NCBI RefSeq assembly: GCF_037126465.1
Contig: NC_088204.1
Location: 76,755,807 to 76,819,806 of the forward strand
Direction of reading: 5' to 3'
Origin: Ornithodoros turicata
Lineage: Eukaryota > Arthropoda > Arachnida > Ixodida > Argasidae
Length of the DNA: 64,000 nucleotides
The stretch's first letter is position 1. Each line of letters opens with the position of its first letter. Positions 48,848 to 62,500 of this stretch are shown here, piece after piece. The position numbers and the translations under genes were made by a program. A model generated the notes under the pieces. That model saw nothing but the letters and a program-made list of their open reading frames with translations. It searched no databases and was not told the origin of the DNA.

Positions 48848-49640
48848 AATGGGAGACACTCTTTAAGAATTTGGGAAAAATATTTATTTTACATAAAAGT
48901 AACGGGACAAAGGTGAAGCCAGCGTCAACGCAGGGTATCACAGCATAAATTGAAGCAAGCTGGCCAACACATTTCGCTCAAAATGCTTGTAAACATGTAC
49001 AATATGTATAAATAAACATTGCTTTACAACTATGCCTTAAATAATTAAAATTGCATGAATGCAACAGTAAATGTAACACGCTGCTGGTAGCCTTAGCGTA
49101 GCGTGCTTGCAGAAATGCTGCTCAGAGCAATGGTGACCAGGCACTGCATTAGAAATTTTAAAATTCTAAGTAGTAAGTATATAAGTAGACTAGAAAAGGT
49201 CTCAGGTATGCGAACATATGCCGCCGCTCCGCTAAACTACTACGAGATGAGGTCGTCAAGAACACGTCTGTCTAAATTCATTTTTCCAAATGGTCATTAA
49301 AAATGCTGGGACGGCATTACTGCTCACTGGAACCTTTAAATTTGAAGAACAGGAGACTTCGCTACTGCCGGGCTACGAATTCATGCGGTGTCTTCTAGAA
49401 ATGTGTGGTGGGTGGTCTTCTGTCGCGGCGCACTTGACGATAGGGGGCCGCCACTTTCTGCTCCGCGGTGAAAGAGATGTCTCTTAGTAGAACCAACGAA
49501 CCAACCAGCTTGGTCCCGCTCCCTTTGGAACGTCGCTATTAAAGGGAAGTAGAAGAAGAAGCTCCGCACTCTCTTCCGTTGAAGCATGTAGTCTTCAGTG
49601 CTCCATGTGACGATGCTGAGCTGCATTTGTCCGAATAACA
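48848..49640. other. Duplicated PMS2 3' flank
   Basis: Similar along its length to the sequence after PMS2 at 20085-21700, with blocks such as gtgaagccagcgtca, cgctcaaaatgcttgtaaa and ggtctcaggtatgcgaac. The copy A side is longer because it gained the hAT-like element at 21115. No gene is seen. Confidence 0.75.
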
Positions 49641-49727
49641 TTCACAAAGAACAAGGTTCAAGCGTGAGTGAAACTAACACGTAATCACATGTAACACGGT
49701 ATCGAAGTTCTATGGGAACTTTATAGG

Positions 49728-50190
49728 TAGGGGGTGCTTTTTTTTGGTTAAACCCGATTCCGCCCCCCACGAAATGACCTCCGACCAATTCGGGTCAAAC
49801 CCGATCGCTCCCCGAATTCCAGTCACTATGACATCTTCGAGTGACGTTTCCACTGAAGACGAACAAAGGTTGCCACGTGTAACACATGTAAGAATGGGTC
49901 ACTTACGTTCCCAGCAATACACCAATGTGTGTCAACACTGTCTATGCCTTCGAGGATTATCGCTGGAAGGTCACGATCCCCCCCCCCCCCCCCCAAAAAA
50001 AAAAAAAAAAAACGAGAAAGAGAGATTAGGAAAGGACTTAATAGACAAGAGGATAAACAAAAACACCCAATAACACCCGAAGGCACAATTATCGCCCGAT
50101 TTTCCCCGGAATTACAGATTTAAAAAATAGCGCCCAATTTTTAACCCCGAAATCTGAGAAAGGCATTTAACCCAAAAAATTCGCTCCCTA
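49728..50190. mobile_element. Degenerate hAT-like element near copy B 3' end
   Basis: The left end tagggggtgctttttttt, then ggttaaaccc, pairs inversely with the right end (gggcatttaacccaaaaaat .. gctcccta, allowing mismatches). The interior has the typical 'aacccgattccgcccc' strings and a C/A homopolymer run near 49980. The flanking octamers do not match well. Confidence 0.5.
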
Positions 50191-50585
50191 CTTTTGGGGG
50201 TTGAGGAATCAACACCCCCAAACCCACCTTCCTGAACCAGCCAATGACATAACACTTAGTAGGCATTAAAAAGGCGGCAAGACGTCGAGATATCTCCATT
50301 AATTAGACACTACTGCACTACTGCACGAGCAACCATATTTCTAATGGCCACCAAGCTAATGACAAATTTGAAAGTGCCCTAATGTGATTATTCTCCGCAT
50401 TTTTAAATTGGTGCAGGTAAAAAAAAAAAAAAAAACACCCTGCGTATATTGCGGTATCGTTAATTTCCACCGACTCTACATTGATTTCGCATCACGCAAA
50501 GGTGGCACACAAAGTGCGAAAAGGATTTTAAAAAAAAATTGCACACGACGGTGAGGAGGTTCACAAGCCTACGAAAAAGCCTTAC

Positions 50586-53500
50586 CTAATGGGGGACGTG
50601 GTTAACGGGTCTGAGGAGTTCGGCCAGTTCGTCCAGTTCTGCTCTGCTGCCGCGCATGTAGACCATGGTCTCCCAGAGGACGCGCACCAAGAGCCGATTG
50701 TCCGTCTCGTTCAGGCACATGTCCTCCGAGATGGGAGCGTTGAGGCGAAAGTAGGGCACGTTTATCGCACTGCACCACGCTTGGGCACGGTCCACCAGAC
50801 GTCCGTTGGCCTGGGTCGCCTGGTCCACTATCAGCTGTCCCAGGGCCTTGGCTCCAAAGGCCATCTTGGCAGCGCCCAGGATGCCCGTTCCCATGTGCAG
50901 CATGTCTATCACGGTCACTGGAACCGTCGGCACTTTACCCGTACCCACCGACACAATCACTTCCATCGGCTCTACGTGTTCTTCCTGGCCCTGGGGAACG
51001 AGGAAAAACGAGCTCCCACATATTTATGGGGGAAGGATTGTTTATGGAAAATAGCGGGGAAAATGGCAATATGCTGTGTAAGTAGGGCCTGACTTTTCGG
51101 GGTTATACCCGATTACCCCCCAATATTTACCTCCTGATTGAAATCAGGAAAAACAGGGTTTAACCCGTAGATGGGTAGAAATCCAGCGAACCGGTAGAGA
51201 TGTAGGAAGGAAGTTGCCTCAGGACAGAAGCCGCCGATATTTCGAACAGAGACTGTTCTTCTTCTGGGCACCGTCCTCATCATTGGCATGGTATTTAAAG
51301 GGTTAGGTGTGACGTGTTTAAAGGTTCATGCGAATTGTGGGTCAACAGCCCGGAGGGAAGAAAGGGTCCCTGCGGGCTTCTACGGCCGGAGTGAATGGCT
51401 GCTCTGTTAGGGTGTGGAGGGGATTATGTGAACATAGTGATCTAGGCTACAGACCGGTTACAGAAAATGGAAGGTTCACGGAGGGTTTAACCCGGTATTT
51501 CCCCAAAAACTGCTGGACCAGGAGAATCTGAAGTCATCACAACTAACACAGAACTTTGAAAACTGTGTTGTAAATGCATAAATATGCTCATATAAACTGT
51601 CAAAACGGAGACCTGGCTGCCTCTTAGATGCATAGACTAAATATTGATACTCTCTATCTACTGGTGTGTCATGTGTATTATGCCAAGTAAACCAAAGATT
51701 CATTGCTATTCCAACCCAATTCAACCAGAATTAAGTTGAATCAGGTTCAGTTCAACCCAATTACACCCGAATTATTGAAGCAAAATATAACCCGATATTT
51801 ACCCCCTCCCCCCATTTTGCTGGAAAATATAACCCAAAAAAGTCAGGCCCTATATGTAAGTAGATCAGCGTTCTGTACATCTCCCCAGTTTCCCTCTTTC
51901 CCCTGTTATCCATGGAGCGACCTCATTGGTCCCTTTCCCAAACAAGGGGGGGTAACAGCTCAAGGTTAGGCACACGCGGTCTCTTCTGCGAATCTAAGCA
52001 GAGTACCGTGGATGAGTTGCTGTCTTGCAAGCGGACAGACATTTTGCCACATGCCCAATTTTTACCCTCCCAAATGCTCAGACAAACTCAGATGCTGTAT
52101 ACACTCGGCCATGCCACAAGCACGGATTATTTAACTGGGAGCCCTGTCTGATAGTGATATATCTGCCAAGTGAAGCTTTACTTGTGTTCTAAGATAACAC
52201 GTGTGAAATGGCAGTACCGTAGCCTTGAGCGCCGCGTTGTATTCGATGATCTCCGTCATGGTGTCCAGCGTGGGATTGTTGGAAATGAGGCCCCCGTCCA
52301 GGAACCGTCCGAAGGGCCGGAAGTAAGTTGGGGCTGCTCCAGACGCACGCGCCGCTCGCCACACTAATTGCTCTGTCAGCATAAATGAAAGCCACATATA
52401 TAAGTGGTACAAATTTTGTCACGAGCTTTCCATGATGAAGTACTAAATCTGTAACAAAGTGAGACTGAACAGAACAGGCTAGTATAGTCAAAGGCATGTA
52501 TAGTCAAATCCATATCATTGCTCCATATGTCACGAACAAAAGTTTTTATGTCTGCCGTTGCACTATATCTTGGCGAAACCCCACATAATTAGGGCCGTGC
52601 ATTTTCAGGTTTTATGTTGTTTCGAAAATCTGGGGTAAAAAAAAATTGGGGTTTATCTCGGGAGCCGTAAAGCAGGCTGCAATCGGGTGATATCGGGTGG
52701 AGAAAAAAAGTGCGCTTGTCGCATTTTTATCAACGTAAGATGCGGAACAGCCATGTTGAATATGCAGCGCATAGCATTCCGTTGTGCCTGTATCACTAGC
52801 TGAATGGGGACTTTGTCAAGTTAGTTTTCAGAATTTTTCCAGATTTACCCGACTGATAATGATACAAATCATGGAAGGTAAAAACGGGTTTTAGCCTAAA
52901 ACGTAGGGTTCTCTATATAATCCACACAGAACATACATCAGAACTTTAGAACATACCACAAGGGTGTGGTGGTGCAGGTGCAGGAAACTCTGAGTTGTTC
53001 TCCTCCCACCCCAATATAGTCTTTGGAGAATCATAGTTTCGAAACAGGTGTAGCGCAGCAGGATGTCTGTCCGCCATGACACCCGTAACGATCAGCCTGC
53101 AGGAGACATCGTAAAAGTTCCGCCAAGGTCTGCACGCCTGTTCGACTTACTTTGGATGCGTAATGTCGGTCATCACCGTGTTTTCACCCATTTCACGCTG
53201 AAGAAACCTTTCCAGGGAATCAGCGTCGTGCGGTCGGCTGCCGATGAACACCTTGTCCTTGAGGCCAAAATAGAGTTGGAGACATCTTCGTGGTGTTTTA
53301 CCTAAAGGTGTGAGACGAGGTTTGTCCTTATTTTTGTGGCAGTTTTATGTCCTGTCTCATTCCAGGTGGACAGTCAGTGCGGGCAGTCAACCTCTAGCTG
53401 CTCATTGAAACGAAAGACCAAGGCTCGTTAGCACAAAAACTGAGCAAGGCACCTATCCGTAAGGAACTTTCTTCGTTATCTTCCAGCTTGTGCCAAACAC

Positions 53501-56500
53501 ACTGTCAAAGCTGTGGCTGAGGGTTTTCCCTTACGTGAGGCTCCTAGCACAATCTTTGAACAAACAGGCCCAGAGCTTTAAGACAGGCAGCTGTATGTTT
53601 AGGGCCCTGTGTTTTAGGGTGAAACCAGATAAAACCCATTTTTATCCCCCCCCTCCCCCTCGATTTGAATCATCCTCCCTTAGAGTAAAAAAAAAAAATA
53701 AGGAAAGCTGACTTGGCAACGTGCGAATTAATGGCAACATGGCCTGGCACTTGGAAATTGCTCGATCAAGTGGTCATTGCCAGGAATCTAGCTGTTTCAG
53801 CCACCTGTGTCACACTGGGGACTTCGCGGCTGCTCTTCTTTAGGTTTCGTCGTCTGCTAACCCATATGAACTTTGACGTGTAGGCCAATGTGCTCAGCCC
53901 ATGTGTCTCCCATACTGCATGAGCTGTGTCGCCGTACGCCACGAATCACGTGCCCTTTTCAAAAGTATCCACGTATCTACGTGATTGGATATGTTTTTTT
54001 TAATGTGTACCATATATGCATGACTGGAAGGATACCCTTTTCAAAATATGTACCGTATCTACATGATTGGAAGATATGCTTTTCTATGAATATGTACCAG
54101 ATAAACATGAGTGGAAGGTTACCCTTTTCAAGATATTTACCGTATCTACATGATTGGAAGATATACTTTTTTATAAATATCTACCGTACATGCACGATTG
54201 GAAGGTTATCCTTTTCAAAATATGTACCCTATCGACATGATTGGAAGATACGCTGTTTTCCAAATATGTAGTGCGTTTGCGTGACTGGAAGATGAGCATT
54301 TAAATAAATGCAACCCCAACTTGGACTCTGTGTGCTGCCACACTCTCTCACATACGAAAGTGCGATCGAAGGTCCTGCAAAAGGTTGATGCCCTGCAAGA
54401 GCTCTTACCGCATGCCAACAGCAGAGCGAGGACCCCTCCTGTGCTGGTGCCGGCCACCCAGTCAAAACATTCCATGATGGGACACCCCAACACCATCTCC
54501 AGGGAGATGAGCTCCCGAATGATGATGAGCCCACGAATGCCTCCACCGTCCAGGCAGAGCACTCGCCCAGACTGCTTCTTTTGCTGAGGGTTTTCACGAC
54601 GTCTCCTTAGTGCAGACTTCACGACAGCCATTCCCAGCAAGTCGTTGTATACTGGGAACAATGACGGAATTCGCGAGCATGTTCAAGTGGGGGCACTTGA
54701 GGTGCGACACTGTGTTTCGCGTACAATATAGATGGGGCTCCAGCGCCCCCTAGACTAGCCTAGACTAGACTAGACTAGCCTAGACTAGTGTCCTGCTCAA
54801 GCATGACGTAATCATCAGGAATTGGTTCAGTCACGACCATGCTTTCAGTTGGCCATAGCTATGGGCCATGTCGTCTGCAGTTGCATAAGCTGTCATTCGC
54901 AGCCACAAAGCTTTTTGTGTTTGGAATGCTCTGCTGCAGCAAGTTGCTGCAGAGCATTCCGAACAGCAACTTGTTGAAGCAGACGACAATGGTAGTTTTC
55001 ATGTGGAGCAGTGTAGCGTGCCAGCATAACGTGCACAATCGAGCCCACGTGAGTTTTTCTGCGCTGGAACAATCAGTGGAATTTGCCATGTCTCTATATA
55101 CATGCCACATTGTGAAGGAGGGCAAGAAGGCCCTGGCGCCAATGAGCTATATGCAGAAAGCCCGCTCAATACCTCGTTTCACTCCTTCACCACATGTATA
55201 TATGGAGTCGAGATGTCATCTGCACAATAGAAAGGGTTAAGATCTGGGCACTTTGGTACCTCATATTAAAAAGACTAAAGCCCCAGTGCAATGGAGATGA
55301 AAAAGGACGGACACGAGCAGCACTGACTGAAAAACTGTTTATTCAACATCATATCTGGTTGTTTTTATGATCATGGCCAATCATCGCTTTCTACTGTTGA
55401 CTGCTAGCATTCAAAGCCAGTATGAAGATAGGGCTCAGTTGCATTGGTGTTGAATGCTAGCAATCAACAGTAGAGGAAGGCGGTTGGCCACGATTATAAA
55501 AACAACCAGACGTGATGCTGGCACTGGGGTTTTAGCCCCAGTGCCAGCATAATAGTAATTATAATTAATATAATAATAATAATAACTTTATCGTACTGGT
55601 TTTATAGATTGAAAAGAAAACAGGATGGCCTATGCCTTTTGGAATGTGTGCCGTCCTTGCTAGATGACAGACAGTCACTGATACCAGTATTTACGCACTT
55701 ACACAGTGCGTAAATATGTCGTCTGCTTCAGCCAATCGCTGGAAATGATTTCAAACAGGCTGGATTTCTGTGTCTACCGGTATGGCTAATGGCAGCTCGT
55801 CTTCATAGTAACGGTTGCTGAAAGCACGGCATAGAGAACTGCCGTTAAACCAATCAGGCTCTCTTTAACCAGGTAGAATTGACTGAGCTGTCTTTCTTTA
55901 GTCTAGACAAAGTTCACACTTCCCAAGATTTTCTCCTTTTCTCCAGCTTATCTATTCCAAAGGATATACTTACAACGAGGAGCATTGAAGAAATTTGGTT
56001 TGTCAGGGGCCGTCCCGTCGAACGTGCCGTCGGGAGCGCAACCATTTGCACAGCCTTGACCGACGCTGCAGCGGTGAGCTCCAACTGCGTGCAGGGTATA
56101 TATAACCTGGTCCCTCTTGCCCATGCGCGACGTGGATGCCAAATGGCGCGGCGTTTCATTCTTCTCGTTTATACGGTTGACGTCTGCACCGAACACTATC
56201 AGTGCCTGGATCACTGACGCGTCGCTCTGGGGAGGGGAACATTTGTTTTGTAGTACAACAGTCAAAACAAAGCAGACAAAGATCCATGACACAACCCGTC
56301 ACTAGGACGACAAATAGAAAAAAAAAAGTGCACACGAACAAGTACCGTATTTACTCACGTATAGAACGCACCATGAGCGCCCGTATGCAGTCACTTAATT
56401 TTTTTTTAGGTGAATAAAGCACGGCCCGAGTAGAGGAAGGCGCACCTCAGGGCGACCATGTTCGCATGCCCGGTCGCCGTCTGACCCCTGACTGTTCGCA

Positions 56501-59500
56501 ACTCCCCTCCTCTTATCTGAAGCTTTCGCGTCATTGGTTCAAGCTTCAGGTCTCTCCTCCGTGTCCCCCTCCTCCTCCTATCTGAAGATTTCGCGTCATT
56601 GGTTCAAACTTCGGCCTCTCCTCCCTGTCCTCCTCCTCCTCCTATCTGAAGCTTTCGTGTCATTGGCTCAAGCTTCAGGCCTCGCCTCCATCTCCTCCTC
56701 CTCCTCTTACATGGAGCTTTCACATCATTGGTTCAAGCTTCAGGCCTCTCCCCCTGACCTCCTCCTCCCTGATGGCACAGGTGGGGAAGACAGGTCATGC
56801 ATTAGCGGTTTTCTCCACGTGCGTGCGAACTCTCACCTCCATGAAAAAATCGTGCGGGTTACACGTCCAAGTTCAAGTTGATGGCGATTCGGTACGCGGG
56901 GGAGCACGGAAACCACGATGCTGCTCGGCATTTCTCTGTCAACGAAACCCAAGTACGGGACTGGAAGAAACAGAAGGATAGCCCGACGGCGTGGAAGAAA
57001 ACGCGCCTGGCACTTCGGGGACTAAAGAGCGGCATGTTTCCGCAAGTGGAAGATGCTGTTCTTACGTACGTGCAGGGACATCGTCAGAAAGGACTGGCGG
57101 TGACGTGTGAGATCGTACAAAGATATGCACTACGAACGGCTCGACGCCAGGGATTGTGTAGGTGTGGGAGCGCATACCACTCGAAGCAATCGTGAAAAGT
57201 ATCAAAGTGACGGGCATATCGTCTGCGCTCGATGGCGAGGACGAGGAAAATGGCACTTGCGATTTCGAGATCGCCAAAGACGACACGTACTCGGATGTGA
57301 CGAAACAAAATGGAAATGGAATTTTAGTGTTCCACGACGGATATGGTCCCATTTCTTTTTTCGCATGTAGGACGCATCCCGTTTGGGGTACAATGAAGTT
57401 ACGTGAAAAATGTGCGTTCTATACGTGTGCAAATACGGTATTCAGAGGCCTGGTTCATGCACATTTTTATTAATTTTTTTGTTGTCCCAAGTCTCAGGTT
57501 TTCGTCATGGACCTTTGCTGCAAGCTTGCTTGCTTTTTTGCCGTTGATTGATTTAACCATCTGGTGAGGTAAGGTAAACAACGGTACCCTCAAGGTGTTG
57601 TGATAAATTTTTCAAAGTTGAGACAGCTCCATTACTGAACCGTAACGGTTGTAATAACGTTACGATTCCTTTGTGCCTGCGATTCAGTTATACTATCCCG
57701 CGGATACGTTACCGGCGTAATAAATAAAATCTGAGCATTTACTTACATAATATTGCTCATTCATTCTTACCCTAGAAGGTCTTAACTTCGGGCTCGTTGC
57801 CTTTGTATTAAGAGCCTAACAGATTGCAGTTGTGTTCAACATAAAACTTCCGGTGTCATTATCACATCCCACCCCAGCAACACTCATCTGAACTAACAAA
57901 AATACTGTGGTGTGCACGCACCTGTTCTAAGAATGATGTCCAATTTTCTTGCGACGGCACAGCAACCTGCAAGTACGGAAGACACGTGAAAGTTGATGGG
58001 CCTTTACGGGACTGTAAAATTCCATAAAAGTTAGTTAAGATGTATAACAAATTACCGCAAAAAATGGCTACTGAGTGCGGCCTTACCACATAATGTAATT
58101 CATGAGTACTGTGCGGTCTACAGGGTTAGCCTATCAAACATTACATATTTCGATCACATCCTAAAAATAGAAGACGGGGTGTCTAGACGACCCCAAACGT
58201 TGCAGACTGGTAACATCTGCCTGACGTTTTGTTAGAATTTTTGGCTAGCTTTAGAGACCTGTACAAGATGATGATTTTTTACTTTCTCTCTAAGGGAACG
58301 TAACGCTCGAAAAAAAGGCAGGTGGCTATCTGTCTGCAAAGTTTGGGGCTGGCCAAACCCCGTCCTCTATTTTTAGTTCTTACGATGCAGTTGAAATGTG
58401 CAATGTTTGCTAGCCTAACCACGTAATTAATTTTGCTATCGTACTCCTCTGCCAATTCTGGTAGAGGCATACTTAGATAATATTTTGCCTTAGTTTTAAA
58501 ACATGCGTGCACTGGACTGTATGAGGCTTTTCATCCCCCTAGATGCCATCCGAGTCTTGTTACGGCGGCGGGAGACAAAATGCTAATTTACATTTAGTTC
58601 CCAGGTGTACAAAAATAGCAAGAGGCAGATCACACCCAGTTAGTCATCCTGGCTTCTTAAAGCTGAGTTGCAGACATTTTCCAATGCCCATACTTGTTTT
58701 GTCGTCATTCAAAATATTTCGCGCGACTTCAATTTTGCAAACAGCTGCGATCCTAAATTTTGTGAGAATTGTTCCTTTGACAGCACGGCATTATGACCAA
58801 ATCCTGTAAAACTGCAAACAAAAAACTGTAAAACATGGCATACAGTGAAACCTCGCTTGTACCTACCCGCACGAGCCATAGTTTCCGTTTAGAAGTATCC
58901 GAGTCGATTCCCCGACTGAGCAGTCACTGAACTCAATGCATTTCAAGATCGCTTTACACGTAGCATTTCTTGATCATCATGAGCATCGCGTCGATTAGTA
59001 CGTACTATTTTCATTTATCTGTTCTTGCGATTCCGGTCACTGTGCTGCGACAACGGGAAAAGGAAGCCTGTCAGCTTCATCGAACATGCATGGCCATTGT
59101 TTGGAAATCTCTCCACCATGGAAAAGAGGAGAGATCGTGCGATAAGCATGGCATTACACATTACTTCTGCACTCTGCAACGCTGAAGGTATTTCTGCTTT
59201 CAACTGCTGTTGTGTGTTGCTTGTTCGGTCCTTCCACAAATTATCGTTTGCGGTTATGACGTAGTATGTACCGCTTTATACGTACATTTTCCGCGTCCCC
59301 GCTAGGTTTGCGTTAACGAGGTTCCACTGTAGCAATTGCAACATTCTACAACATCACTACCAAACACACAGCTATTGCGCATATCATTAGCGTAAAAAAA
59401 AGTCAGTGGGAACACAATTTCCACAGAATACAATTCAGGGGGACACTGTAAAGTGGAATTTCATCTCTCATTGGAAAATCCAGTCATCCTGCGCAGCAAG

Positions 59501-62500
59501 AGCGAAGCAGAAGTCTCACGTAGAGAACTGCCGACATTTCAAACAGTTTGTATGTACAGTAGTACCACATATAAGTAGAGTCTGAGGTTTTCGGGTTTAA
59601 CCCGATTCCTCCCCGAATTTAACGTTGCCTCTTCAGGGTGAAACCCGATTTTTACCCGTCGAATTGTCCTCACTGAGAATGCACACTAACTTGTTTTGTA
59701 GAAAATGCGGTTACATAACTGCTTGTACCAAGCCAATAATGTTGATGTGAGTAACCGACCCCGATTTCTTCCCAAATATAACATTCTGGAAGTTTTTTTC
59801 ACCCGAACTTGCACGGATTTTGAGCACATATTTATTTACCCGATTTTTACGCCCCAAATTGAGAAAGAAATATTTCCCGAAAACTTCAGGCTCTACATAT
59901 AAGCAGCTTCAAGAATATTGTTAGATCCCAAGACACAAACAGAGCAGATAACGAGAGGATAGAGAGGTAGCAAGCAAGCTGATGGTATAGATAAAAAAAA
60001 CAAAAAAACTTGTCTGTGTTTGTCGTTTTTTTTTGTCCCCTAGTCTCGGGTTTTTAAGTTATGAAACAGAGCAGACCAGGAAAAAGCCCATTACCCGCAC
60101 AGCTGTATGCAACGGTGTGTCACCATCGCTGCCAACTGCGTCGACGTCTGCTCCGTGGCTCAGGAGGCTGACGACACAGGATAGTCTGCTTCTGGCCACC
60201 ATGATGTGCAGTGCAGTGTTACCCTGAAAGTTCTTGGCATCCAGGTCACAGCCCAGCTCTATCATCGTCTCCAGGCACTGGCGGAATTTGAACGCGGTTA
60301 CAAGAGCCACTTCCTAGGGTTGTATAAAGGTCGTGAATGCAGTACCTGCGTTGTCTTGGCCCAGTGCAGGGGCGTTCCACCGAATTTCATGTCGTCAATT
60401 TGGAAGTTGTGCACATTCTGCTCTACGTGGTCTTTTCCTAGGCTGCAACAAACATACAGCTGCTCTACACGGGTGTCATTGCAACAGCTGAAACAATGTT
60501 GATGAAAGTGGTATTTTCTTTCCTATGATGCTTTCTCCTGCACCAGTGTCCCCATGGAAACACCTGCCGTTGTGAAGCACCTGGTGCTTCCAAAGTATAA
60601 TAGCAGTTCCAAATTATAATATTTCTAACTTACAGTGCTTCCAAATTATAATATTTCTAACTTACAGTGCTTCCAAATTACAATATTTTTAACTTACAGT
60701 GCTTCCAAACTACAATATTTCTAACTTACAGTGCTTCCAAACTACAATATTTCTAACTTACAGTGCTTCCAAATTTCAATATGTCTAACTTACAGTGCTT
60801 CCAAATTATAATATTTCTAACTTACAGTGCTTCAAAATTACAATACTTCTAGCTTACAGTGCTTGCAATATAGATTACACTGTTGTTTAAGCAGAGAGTG
60901 TCTCAGGCTTCCACGCATACTCGTGTACGTCGCCTCACAGGCTTTCTTAGAGCATCATATGGTCTCCCACATGCATCAGTTTTCAGCCATCCTCAGACAC
61001 TGTGGAAGGCAGCACCACTTCCCATAAATATGGCTCACACACAAACGATTCCCAAAAGTCAGCCATCTAGAGGCATGCCATTCACAAAATTACCGTATTC
61101 TCAGGTAAATAATACGTGCGTTTTACATAATAATATGTGCGGGGCGCGAGTGTTCCATACTCCACTCATCTAACGCGACACACAACTCTGTGCACTCCGA
61201 AGCGTCAGACAACAAAACGACGGTGGCGGTGGCATGAACGGTGACGTAGACTTTACAGTTTGTGCGCACTAATGGTTGTCAGTATTTTCACGTCGTGGTG
61301 CGTTATGCAACAATGGGGGTCGTACATTGGACATTTCTCACATTCTGATAATTTTCGGGGGAGGGAGGGAGGGTTGGGGGGGTGTATGCTGAAATATACA
61401 TAGGGCCTGACTTTTTCGGGTCTTATTTTTGGCCAAATTCGGGGGGTAAATATCGGGTGATATTTTTCATTGGAAAATTCGGGTGTATTCGGGTTAAATC
61501 CCGTTACGGCATATTCTGTCGTCAGGAATTCGGGTGTATTCGGGTGATTTTTTTTTGTTTAACAAAAATTTGTCTTAACACGAAACTAATGTTTAGCGAC
61601 GTCATCAAACTTTATTTTAATGCACGCTCATGAGCGTGCTACGTGACCCGGATGTTTTCGGGTAGATTCGGGTTAAACCCGAACTTTACGGATTTCGTTC
61701 GGGGTGTAAATATCGGGCGAATACGGGTTTAGCCCGAAAAAGTCAGGCCCTAAATATACAGTGCTCTCTAGTAGCAAACAAGAAAGGCCACTCACAATGT
61801 CCCAATGTTTCGATCGAGGTTGACGGAAGCAGAGTTGACGTCTGCTCCCTCTTTAAGCAGCTCTCGCACGCACTCTGGCTTGTCTGCGAGACAGGCCAGC
61901 TGCAGTGGAGTGTAGCCGTCGCTGTTGACCTCGTTGATAGATGCTGGGGATGCAGGACGCGCAGAGAGGGCCTGCGGATTGAGGTGTCATCACACAATGC
62001 CCACGCACAGTACAGCACCCAGACAACGTGTGGCCACTATTGCCCAGCCATAGTAAGTACCCTGATGATGTCCTTGTTGGTTATGGCAGCCATGTGGTAA
62101 ATGGTGTCTCCATTCTGGTCCACCAAATCCAGAGGCACATCCGTAGCCATCAGGGCCTGCACAGCAGCCAACTTCTGAGCTCGCACGGCCACGTGTAATG
62201 GCGTCACGCGGGTGTCTGATGTCGCTTCGCCGATCAGCCTGTTAATCGGAAGTGTTCTAAGCAATGCAAGAGCATGGTTCCCAATAAATACGCAAGATAC
62301 ACTTCTTCAAACACCTGATGCACCTTGCGACGGCCAGCATTTAAAAACTTACGGTTGTTACGGTACCAAGTTGTTATGGTTTCAAAAACCACAACAACTT
62401 GGGCTTGTTAGTGATGATTCAGACTACGCTCCAGAGAGCTGGCATCAGATTTTTACTCTCCCTCGCGCGCTCCGCCCACCCGGAGCACGCCAATGGGAGG

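Larger units (their letters stand above)
56345..57438 (+). mobile_element. Pogo-like DNA transposon remnant in copy B intron 7
   Basis: The left end ccgtatttactcacgtatag matches the inverse of the right end (ccgtatttgcacacgtatag) at 18 of 20 positions, and gaacgcac continues on both sides. TA flanks at 56343-56344 and 57439-57440. It encodes a helix-turn-helix remnant. In copy A the sequence runs straight from the equivalent left flank into ttcagaggcc (about 32553), so the insertion postdates the duplication. Confidence 0.85.

Noticed and set aside
53600..53660. Another hAT-like element starting tagggccctgtgttttaggg
   Set aside because: Only one end resembles the family; no inverse end or flanking octamer pair could be found nearby.
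60604..60868. CRISPR-like array
   Set aside because: The 32-bp units are directly adjacent without spacers, and the genome is eukaryotic; it is a minisatellite.
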